This document shows, piece by piece, positions 1 to 4,857 of a DNA stretch of 5,370 nucleotides (positions within the stretch are counted from its first letter, which is position 1; every line of letters starts with the position of its first letter). Under the pieces are notes generated by a model. The model saw only the letters and a list, made by a program, of their open reading frames with translations. It had not been told where the DNA came from and made no database searches. Both the position numbers and the translations under genes were made by a program. The stretch comes from Vulcanimicrobiia bacterium (GTDB lineage: Bacteria; Vulcanimicrobiota; Vulcanimicrobiia; Vulcanimicrobiales; Vulcanimicrobiaceae): the NCBI GenBank assembly GCA_025451135.1, contig JANWKW010000049.1:1-5370 (forward strand), read 5' to 3'.

Positions 1-1
1 C

Positions 2-214
2 CTGCGGCACGCCACCCGGGTGCGTTCGGCGCTTGCGTGGCTGGCCCGCACGGCCGAGGCCCGGGACCTCGGGGTCGCTTCGGTCGACGCGGCCGGCCGG
101 CGATTTCTCCAGGCCGAGCCGGCCATCGAGCGGCTGCTCTCTGGGGGACCCCACCCCGAGCCGCCGCGTCGAACGCTAGGGCTGCTGGCCGAAATCGCCG
201 ATACTCTAGGGTGA
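2..214 (+). CDS. C-terminal fragment of a probable FliI-type flagellar export ATPase (5' end outside window)
   Basis: The frame is open from the left edge and ends at TGA 212-214, leaving about 70 residues. The fragment follows the layout of the FliI/SctN C-terminal tail: a helix with Arg and Ala (around VRSALAWLARTAEARDLG), then a second helix FLQAEPAIERLL in the place of the family's 'PAIEAFLRQ'-like helix, then G, a few residues, EP, and a closing TL..L..I...L. The last part matches in spacing the end of FliI proteins, where an 'EP...TLEESIAAL' segment closes the chain. FliI is the cytoplasmic ATPase that helps feed subunits to the flagellar export gate; the catalytic P-loop part would lie upstream and is not visible. 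The stop is two bases before the ATG of the lytic transglycosylase, so the two are probably co-transcribed. The similarity is by remembered pattern only; another flagellar protein is possible. A GTG at 20 could in principle start a small separate ORF, but the frame stays open upstream of it. Confidence 0.5.
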   Translation: MRHATRVRSALAWLARTAEARDLGVASVDAAGRRFLQAEPAIERLLSGGPHPEPPRRTLGLLAEIADTLG

Positions 215-216
215 GC

Positions 217-807
217 ATGGACATCACCACCGACCTGGCTGCCGTGCAGCAGCGTATCGCCGAGATCACCGGCGCCCCCGCGCCCGGCGCTCCCGCCGGC
301 GCCCCGGGTGCGTTCGGCGCGATGGTCCAGGCGGCGATGGATCCGTCGACGGTTTCCGCAGCGCCCGGCTCGCCCGATGCGGGCGCGGCATCCGGCGCGC
401 CAGCGATGGTGCCGCCCGCCCAGATCGACCAGCTCGTCTCGCAGAACGCCGGCCGCTGGGGCGTCGACCCCGCGCTGGTCAAGGCGATCATCGCCAACGA
501 GTCGGGTTTCAACGCCAACGCCACCTCGAAGACGGGCGCCCAGGGCCTGATGCAGCTGATGCCCGGCACCGCCGCCGGTCTCGGAGTGACCGATTCGTAC
601 GACCCCGGCCAAAATGTTTTCGGCGGGACGCGTTACATTCGGGGCCTGCTCGACCGTTTCCATGGGGACATGCGTCTTGCGATCGCGGCATACAATGCCG
701 GACCGGGGGCAGTCGAGAAGTATAACGGTGTTCCCCCGTATGCCGAAACCCAGAATTACGTCCAGAACGTCCTCGCCAGCTACGACAAGTACCGCGCTCG
801 GCCGTAG
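217..807 (+). CDS. Lytic transglycosylase with SLT domain, probably flagellum-associated
   Basis: The product has 196 residues. Residues 1-18 form a short helix (LAAVQQRIAEI), residues 19-66 are an Ala/Gly/Pro-rich linker, and about 68-192 are a Slt70-type (GH23-like) transglycosylase domain. Visible family motifs are the catalytic Glu95 in ANESGFN, GAQGLMQLMP at 107-116 and AYNAGPGAV at 158-166. The enzyme cleaves the MurNAc-GlcNAc bond of peptidoglycan and leaves a 1,6-anhydro end. There is no signal peptide or membrane segment, so it may be exported by the flagellar apparatus, as expected for an enzyme that opens the wall for the rod; that role is inferred from its neighbours. ATG 217 is chosen because AGGG at 208-211 lies five bases upstream. 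GTG 211, which overlaps the preceding stop as GTGA, is an in-frame alternative adding two residues. Longer in-frame starts from 37 on would run through the upstream gene and are unlikely. Confidence 0.9.
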   Translation: MDITTDLAAVQQRIAEITGAPAPGAPAGAPGAFGAMVQAAMDPSTVSAAPGSPDAGAASGAPAMVPPAQIDQLVSQNAGRWGVDPALVKAIIANESGFNANATSKTGAQGLMQLMPGTAAGLGVTDSYDPGQNVFGGTRYIRGLLDRFHGDMRLAIAAYNAGPGAVEKYNGVPPYAETQNYVQNVLASYDKYRARP

Positions 808-2368
808 CGCCGCCGGTGCGGCGCCGCTCTGCGCGCTGCTCCTCGTCCTGACCACGGCGCAGACGCCGCCCACGCTGCAGGCGGCGTTGGCGCTGCATAC
901 GGCGGGACTGGCCAGGCTCGGCGCCCACGATCCGGCGACGCTCGAGACCAGCGGCTCGATGAGCGGCAACAAATTGGACGGCCGGTTCCATTCGTGGCAC
1001 GACGATCGAAACGACCGTTTCGATCAAGCGCTCGGGCCGCGCATCGAACGCACCTATCGCCTGGGCGACCGCGAGTTCATCGTCAACATGAGCGGCAACG
1101 TCCGCGAGCTCGGCGGATCGCTGGTCGCACGCCAGGTCACCCAGGATTTCATCTCCTCCGGCGACTTCGTCACCCAGCCGCAATACGATACGTTGCTCGC
1201 GCCCGCGACGCTGCCCGACGGCCGCGGGGTCGTGCAGATCCGGGTCGCGCCGCCCAAGGGCGACGTGGAGACGGTCTCGCTCGACGCCAAGACCGGCCTG
1301 ATCGATCAGGTCAGCTACGTCGAAGACGACGGCATCTCGACCATCTCGTACGACGACTACCGCGTCTTCCACGGCGCGCTGGTGCCGTTCGTCGAGCGCG
1401 ATTCCAACGGCGACACCGCGTTCGACGTCAGCCTGCACGTCGAGAAGGTCGTGGTCGACCGGGCCATCGCTCCCGAGGTCTTCGCCGTGCCGGCCACCTC
1501 GACGATCTCCAACGACGCACCGGTCACGGTCAAGTTGACCTACAACGACGGGCACGTCTACGCACCGGTGACCCTGCGCGGCCGTCCGTACACGTTCTTG
1601 GTCGATACCGGCGCGCAGGCCGTCTTCGTCGACTCGACCGTCGCGACCCAGAACGTCCTGATCCCGGAGGGCATCCTGGAGGTCAGCGGCGCGCGGCGTT
1701 CGAGCGCGCTCGGGATCGCGCCGCTCGAGAGCATCCAGATCGGCGGGGCGACCTTGCCGGTCGGGATCGTCTCCGTCGTCGATCTCGCCAGCTCGACGGC
1801 CGGCGCGTTTCCGATCGACGGCGTGCTCGGCTATCCGTTCTTCGCCTCGGCCGAGGTCCGGATCGATTTCAACCGCTTGACGATGACCGGTGGCAAGCCG
1901 GGCTCGCTGCCGGTGCAGGGCGACCGCGTCGATCTCGACACCGATCGTCAGCTCCCCGAGACCTCGGCCGCCATCAACGGCACCAGGACGAAGGTCTTGA
2001 TCGATACGGGCAATAGCGTCGAGCTGCTGGTCTTCAATCCGTTCGTCCAGGCGCATCCGGGACTGATCCCGTTCACCGGATCGCATCAGATCAGCAACTA
2101 CGGCGTCGGCGGTTCGACGCCGGCCGTCGGCGCCAACGTCGATCAGCTGGACCTCGGTCCGTACAAGCTCTACAACCGGCGCGCCAACGTGATGCTCGGT
2201 TCGACCGGCGCCTTCGCCGACCGGGTGGACGGCGGCAACGTCGGCCTCGGAACGCTGCAGAACTTCGTCGTCACGTTCGATCTCGCGAACCGGGCGATGT
2301 ACCTCTTGCGGGCGGGCACCTTCGACGACGGCCGGTATCGCGCGCGCTACGACACCCAGATCCCATGA
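740..2368 (+). CDS. Exported retropepsin-like aspartic protease with two DTG lobes
   Basis: The product is 542 residues if ATG 740 is the start. That start lies 68 bases inside the transglycosylase gene, but no ATG, GTG or TTG occurs in frame between it and the hydrophobic segment, so it is the best choice. Residues 1-42 look like a signal peptide with a long basic n-region, a hydrophobic core around APLCALLLVLTTA and a possible cut before Gln41. About 45-250 is a beta-rich region of unknown function, loosely like LolA-type lipoprotein-binding folds. Two aspartic-protease lobes follow: DTG at 289-291 (FLVDTGAQAVF) with GVLGYPFF at about 361-368, and DTG at 422-424 (VLIDTGNSVELL) with VGLGTLQNF at about 501-509. 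Each lobe thus has a catalytic Asp loop and the later hydrophobic-Leu-Gly element, so one chain could form a pepsin-like active site. Expected location is the periplasm or outside the cell. The substrate is unknown and no direct flagellar role is evident. Confidence 0.87.
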   Translation: MPKPRITSRTSSPATTSTALGRSAAGAAPLCALLLVLTTAQTPPTLQAALALHTAGLARLGAHDPATLETSGSMSGNKLDGRFHSWHDDRNDRFDQALGPRIERTYRLGDREFIVNMSGNVRELGGSLVARQVTQDFISSGDFVTQPQYDTLLAPATLPDGRGVVQIRVAPPKGDVETVSLDAKTGLIDQVSYVEDDGISTISYDDYRVFHGALVPFVERDSNGDTAFDVSLHVEKVVVDRAIAPEVFAVPATSTISNDAPVTVKLTYNDGHVYAPVTLRGRPYTFLVDTGAQAVFVDSTVATQNVLIPEGILEVSGARRSSALGIAPLESIQIGGATLPVGIVSVVDLASSTAGAFPIDGVLGYPFFASAEVRIDFNRLTMTGGKPGSLPVQGDRVDLDTDRQLPETSAAINGTRTKVLIDTGNSVELLVFNPFVQAHPGLIPFTGSHQISNYGVGGSTPAVGANVDQLDLGPYKLYNRRANVMLGSTGAFADRVDGGNVGLGTLQNFVVTFDLANRAMYLLRAGTFDDGRYRARYDTQIP

Positions 2369-2382
2369 CGCGATAACAATTC

Positions 2383-2397
2383 CGCCGCACCGCGGCG
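2383..2397 (+). terminator. Small GC hairpin after the protease gene, weak terminator candidate
   Basis: CGCCGC (2383-2388), loop ACC, then GCGGCG (2392-2397) form a perfect 6-bp stem 14 bases after the protease stop. No T-run follows, so it is not a standard intrinsic terminator. It may slow or stabilise the mRNA end, or simply be a by-product of high GC. Confidence 0.25.
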
Positions 2398-2420
2398 ACT
2401 CTCCGGCAACGCGACCCGCG

Positions 2421-2426
2421 TATGCT
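2421..2426 (+). promoter_or_regulatory. Possible -10 box (TATGCT) directly upstream of the 2433 gene
   Basis: TATGCT fits the TAnnnT pattern of a sigma-70-type -10 element and ends six bases before ATG 2433. Transcription would then begin at or close to the A of the start codon, giving a leaderless mRNA. No good Shine-Dalgarno sequence lies in front of this ATG, which agrees with that reading. No convincing -35 hexamer is seen near 2398-2403, so the call is tentative. Confidence 0.35.
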
Positions 2427-2432
2427 GGACCC

Positions 2433-2981
2433 ATGATCGACTATTCGCACCGACTGGCGTTCGACGTCCTGACCGCGCCGCTGGCCGAGATCGACCGGCG
2501 AACGCTCTCCCAAGCCTGGTATTCCGCGCTCCGTCTGGCGAACGCGCCGGCATCCCGGCCGCGCCGCGGCGTCGCACGCGTCGTCGACTCCGCACCCGCG
2601 CGCGCGGCTGCGGCCGCCGCAACCCCGCGCGCCGTCCGCGCGACCGTCGCCAACGCGCGCGCGATCTCGACGTCCCGCACGCGCGAGGTCTGCGAGGTCG
2701 CGTGCGACCGGCGCTCGCCGCGCACCGATCTCGCGCGCCGCATCGAACGCATCGTCGCGCGTCCGCTCGCAGCGACGCGCGGCGCGTTCTTCGCCTTGCG
2801 CGGACCCTACGGTCGGGTGCAGATCCTGCTGCGCTCGCACGGCGGACGCACCCACCTGGTGGCGGTCTGCTCGCCGGATGCGCGCGACCACGTCGCGCGG
2901 GCGCTCGAGCAAGCGCGCTACGCGCTCGCGCGCGGCGGGATCGCCGCCTGCGCGGTGCGCGTGCGCGGGGGCGCGCGATGA
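2433..2981 (+). CDS. Hypothetical protein in the fliK position, with FliK/SctP-like C-terminal pattern
   Basis: The product has 182 residues and is not firmly recognised. Residues 1-37 are a folded-looking N-terminus (LAFDVLTAPLAEIDRRTLSQ), about 38-80 are an Ala/Arg-rich low-complexity linker, and about 93-178 form a compact domain. In that domain GRVQILLRSHGG, then HLVAVCSPDARDHVARAL, then ALARGGI copy the order seen in the FliK hook-length control C-terminus: 'LG.V.V.L...GG', a beta strand, a helix with 'R..L', then 'L...L...GI'. FliK and its injectisome partner SctP measure hook or needle length and switch export specificity through FlhB/SctU. A small FliK at this place would also suit gene order. 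There is no signal peptide or membrane segment. ATG 2433 is the first start of the frame; the stop overlaps the next gene as ATGA (2978-2981), pointing to translational coupling. The CDS is likely real; the FliK suggestion is weak. Confidence 0.8.
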   Translation: MIDYSHRLAFDVLTAPLAEIDRRTLSQAWYSALRLANAPASRPRRGVARVVDSAPARAAAAAATPRAVRATVANARAISTSRTREVCEVACDRRSPRTDLARRIERIVARPLAATRGAFFALRGPYGRVQILLRSHGGRTHLVAVCSPDARDHVARALEQARYALARGGIAACAVRVRGGAR

Positions 2982-3616
2982 CCGTCGATGCGGCGATCGG
3001 CGCCGCCTTCGACCGGGTCGCCGCGCGCGAGCGCGAAGCCCAGACCTCGTTCGATCCGACCCTGCCGGAGCGCGCCTACGCGATCGTCGACGACGGACGG
3101 GGCGGTGCGCTCTACACCCGCGACGCCGCCTTCACGATCCGGGACGGCCGCGTGGTCGACGAAGCGGGCCGGGCCGTGCGCGGCATCTCGCGGCCCGGTG
3201 CGGCGCTCGGCGACCTGCGCGTCGATCCGACCGATCTCGCGCTCGGGCGCGTGCGCGACCTGCGCGTCGGCGAGGACGGCAGCGTCAGCTACCGGCGCGA
3301 AGCGATCGATCCGCGCTCGGGCACACTCTCGCTCGAGACGGTCCCGGTCGGCCGGATCGCGCTCGCGCGCTTTCCGCTCGCGACCGCGCTGCGTCCGGTC
3401 GACGGCTCGCACGTGCGGGCTCCGGACGGCGTCGTGCCGCACGTCGGCAGCGCGGACGACGGGACGTTCGGGCCGATGAGCGGACCGCGCGAGGGGAACG
3501 GGCTCGACGCGACCTTGCAGCGCCTGCAGGAAGCCTACCTCGCATTGGACGCGCTGCGCGCGGCGCGCGGCGCGCAAGGCGCGACCGAGAAGGGCGCGAT
3601 GGATCTGGTCAAGTGA
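2978..3616 (+). CDS. FlgG/FlgE/FlgF-like flagellar rod or hook protein, short form without terminal helices
   Basis: The product has 212 residues. Residues 33-70 (RAYAIVDDG, then ALYTRDAAFTIRDGRVVDEAG) match the FlgG/FlgF/FlgE segment that reads '..YTRDGSF..d..G.LV...G'. Residues 96-160 (LRVGEDGSVSYR, VPVGRIALARFPLATALRPVDGSHVRAP, GVVPHVG) match the following '.I..DG.V......G.i.L..F.np..L...G...' part. These proteins build the axial rod and hook outside the inner membrane. Missing are the N-terminal 'SGM..Q..LD..ANNLAN.NT.GF' helix and the C-terminal 'E.SNV....M......QR.YE.N' helix, which normally form the D0 core. Instead there are short charged helices at 5-22 and 176-200. ATG 2978 overlaps the preceding stop (ATGA). 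Upstream frame extension to 2702 runs inside the preceding gene and looks non-coding. It may be an accessory rod/hook, capping or assembly factor rather than a true axial subunit. Confidence 0.8.
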   Translation: MTVDAAIGAAFDRVAAREREAQTSFDPTLPERAYAIVDDGRGGALYTRDAAFTIRDGRVVDEAGRAVRGISRPGAALGDLRVDPTDLALGRVRDLRVGEDGSVSYRREAIDPRSGTLSLETVPVGRIALARFPLATALRPVDGSHVRAPDGVVPHVGSADDGTFGPMSGPREGNGLDATLQRLQEAYLALDALRAARGAQGATEKGAMDLVK

Positions 3617-4413
3617 GGCATCTCTCGTTCGAAGCGCCGGCCCTGCTGACCAACGGCCGGCGCGTCCGGCGCGCGCGCTTCGTCGAGCGCTCGCTCTTGC
3701 CCGTAGCGGCGGCGTGCGTGGTCGCCAACGGCGTGCGCGAGAGGCTCGCGTCGCTGCTCTCGACCGCGGTCGAGTTGCGAGTGTTCGCCCCGGTCGTCCC
3801 GGCCCGCGACGTCTGGCGGCGCCTGTACGACGGCGCGCGGCTCTACCGCGTGCGTGGGACGCTCGGCGAAGCGGCGCTCGTGATCGGCACGGACGACGCC
3901 CTGGCCCTGGCGGCGATCGCGTTCGGCGAATCGCCCGGCCGCGGCCGTCCCGCCTCGCCGATCGAACGCGAGGTCGTGAGCCGGATCGCGCGAGCCCTGG
4001 CCGGCACGCTCGGCGCCCTGACCGGCACGTGCGACGGGCCGCCCGTCGAGATGCCGAGCGAGGCGGCCGCCTTCACCACGTTCTTCGAACTCGCCCTCGA
4101 GCGTCCGGTGCCCCTGCGCCTCGGGATCGCGACGCGAGAACCCGCGCCGGCCTCGGCCGGGGGGCTGCGCCCGGCCGATCTGGCCGAGGTCGATCTGGAC
4201 CTGAGCGTGCGGCTAGCGCCGGGCTGCCTCGCTCCGATCGCGCTTGGGAGCCTACGCCCGGGCGCGTGCCTGCCGATAACGACACTAGCGGGGGAGACAG
4301 CCGAACTGTGCGCCCGCGGCCGCACCATCGCCCGCGGAGTCGGCGGCGTCCGGAATGGACGCTACGCTCTGCGGTTGGATGAAGCGGTGCTGACGACGAG
4401 AGGATCTGCGTGA
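3613..4413 (+). CDS. fliM: FliM/SctQ-like C-ring (flagellar switch) protein with SpoA domain
   Basis: The product has 266 residues, against about 330 for typical FliM. Residues 1-105 resemble the start of the FliM/SctQ middle region (GRRVRRARFVERSLLP, then VRERLASLLSTAVELRV), about 114-140 contain the SPIEREVVSRIARALAGTLGAL helix, and 188-262 are a SpoA (FliMN C-terminal) domain with DLAEVDLDLSVRL, LGSLRPGACLPI and NGRYALRLDEAVL. FliM forms the wall of the cytoplasmic C-ring, ties FliG to FliN and normally binds CheY-P. The conserved 'LSQ.EIDALL' N-terminal CheY-binding peptide is absent, so the protein is nearer in form to SctQ. GTG 3613 overlaps the preceding stop as GTGA and no Shine-Dalgarno is evident, so translation probably depends on coupling. 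It lies directly before fliN, with another GTGA overlap at 4410-4413. That it is a SpoA protein is secure; flagellar FliM rather than SctQ is inferred from context. Confidence 0.8.
   Translation: MRHLSFEAPALLTNGRRVRRARFVERSLLPVAAACVVANGVRERLASLLSTAVELRVFAPVVPARDVWRRLYDGARLYRVRGTLGEAALVIGTDDALALAAIAFGESPGRGRPASPIEREVVSRIARALAGTLGALTGTCDGPPVEMPSEAAAFTTFFELALERPVPLRLGIATREPAPASAGGLRPADLAEVDLDLSVRLAPGCLAPIALGSLRPGACLPITTLAGETAELCARGRTIARGVGGVRNGRYALRLDEAVLTTRGSA
4398..4404 (+). promoter_or_regulatory. Ribosome binding site of fliN
   Basis: GAGAGGA is a good Shine-Dalgarno sequence. It lies five bases before GTG 4410 and eleven before the in-frame ATG 4416, so it favours GTG 4410, which also forms the GTGA overlap with the upstream stop. 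It is the clearest ribosome binding site in the window. Confidence 0.6.
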
Positions 4414-4694
4414 CCATGGCCGGTGCCGAAGGGAAGAAGAACGGGAGCGAAGCCGCCAACTTGGACGTGCTGATGAACGTTCAGCTCCACGTCACCGCGG
4501 AGCTGGGGAAGTGCAAGATGTCCGTCGCCGAGGTGCTCAAGCTCGGCCAGGGCGCGATCGTCGAACTCGATCGCATGGCCGGCGGCCCGGTCGATCTGCT
4601 CGTCAACAACAAACTGGTCGCACGCGGCGAGGTGATCGCCGTCGACGAGAACTTCGGCGTCCGCATCACCGAGTTGATCCAGAAGCCGCTGTAG
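4410..4694 (+). CDS. fliN: Flagellar motor switch protein FliN
   Basis: The product has 94 residues, close to the usual length for short FliN proteins. After a 17-residue polar leader, about 18-90 is a full SpoA domain with strong FliN signatures: LDVLMNVQLHVTAELG, VLKLGQGAIVELDRMAG, PVDLLVNNKLVARGEV and NFGVRITELI. FliN dimers form the base of the C-ring together with the SpoA domain of FliM and help bring in FliH-bound export cargo. GTG 4410 is preferred by the spacing from GAGAGGA at 4398-4404; ATG 4416 would only remove two residues. The gene is coupled to the FliM-like gene by a 4-nt overlap. Its stop is followed by a 163-bp gap and then fliP. It is the best conserved gene of the window along with fliP, in contrast to its divergent upstream partners. 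Confidence 0.96.
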   Translation: MTMAGAEGKKNGSEAANLDVLMNVQLHVTAELGKCKMSVAEVLKLGQGAIVELDRMAGGPVDLLVNNKLVARGEVIAVDENFGVRITELIQKPL

Positions 4695-4722
4695 AACGGG
4701 AGCGAAGCGACCCACCTCTCCT

Positions 4723-4757
4723 GTCATCCCGAGCGTAGCGAAGCGTAGTCGAGGGAC
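4723..4757 (+). repeat. Dispersed intergenic repeat-like element (GTCATCCCGAGCG type)
   Basis: The element begins GTCATCCCGAGCG and ends AGTCGAGGGAC. It belongs in style to short intergenic repeats of the 'GTCATCC(T/C)GAGCG...GAAGGA' type that recur between genes in many unrelated bacterial genomes. Its ends are partly complementary (TCCC with GGGA, CGA with TCG), giving an imperfect hairpin. Its core AGCGAAGCG (4737-4745) is repeated exactly at 4701-4709, right after the fliN stop. Only one near-complete copy is in the window, so membership of a family is inferred. It could act as an mRNA 3'-end hairpin for the fliN transcript. Confidence 0.5.
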
Positions 4758-4844
4758 GGGCGCCTACCGGCGATCGCGCGCCTCAATTCCGGAAGAGCAA
4801 TATCGGGGCAACATCCCTGCAACGCTGCGGCAATAGTGTCGCGG

Positions 4845-4850
4845 TAGCAT
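4845..4850 (+). promoter_or_regulatory. Possible -10 box (TAGCAT) directly upstream of fliP
   Basis: TAGCAT fits TAnnnT and ends seven bases before ATG 4858, so transcription could begin at the start codon. Only a weak GAG is available as ribosome binding site. A second TAnnnT, TAGTGT, lies at 4834-4839. No -35 hexamer is obvious. A promoter here would let fliP and the export-gate genes after it be expressed apart from fliN. Confidence 0.3.
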
Positions 4851-4857
4851 CGAGAGC

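Larger units (their letters stand above)
4695..4857. other. Non-coding gap between fliN and fliP
   Basis: No reading frame with a credible start or a FliO-like pattern (short protein with one membrane helix) is found in these 163 bases. The first half holds a dispersed-repeat-like element (4723-4757); the second half is less GC-rich and ends with a possible -10 box just before fliP. Confidence 0.6.

Noticed and set aside
994..2016. Long + strand frame inside the protease gene
   Set aside because: The translation is dominated by Arg, Gly and Ala without any fold pattern, typical of an out-of-frame reading of a high-GC gene.
509..2434. Very long open frame (641 codons) on the - strand antisense to the transglycosylase and protease genes
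   Set aside because: It is Asp/Arg/Val-rich with no recognisable domain, while the + strand shows catalytic motifs of two known families over the same bases. Long antisense frames are expected where codon third positions are mostly G or C.
2271..2912. 213-codon - strand frame opposite the 2433 gene
   Set aside because: Arg-rich without motifs; the + strand gene has an ATGA coupling to its neighbour and a plausible C-terminal domain.
2918..3577. 219-codon - strand frame opposite the FlgG-like gene
   Set aside because: No recognisable motif; the + strand shows rod/hook protein segments over the same bases.
4695..4857. Possible small fliO gene between fliN and fliP
   Set aside because: No frame in this gap has a start codon followed by a membrane segment; the fliP frame itself is closed by TAG at 4834.
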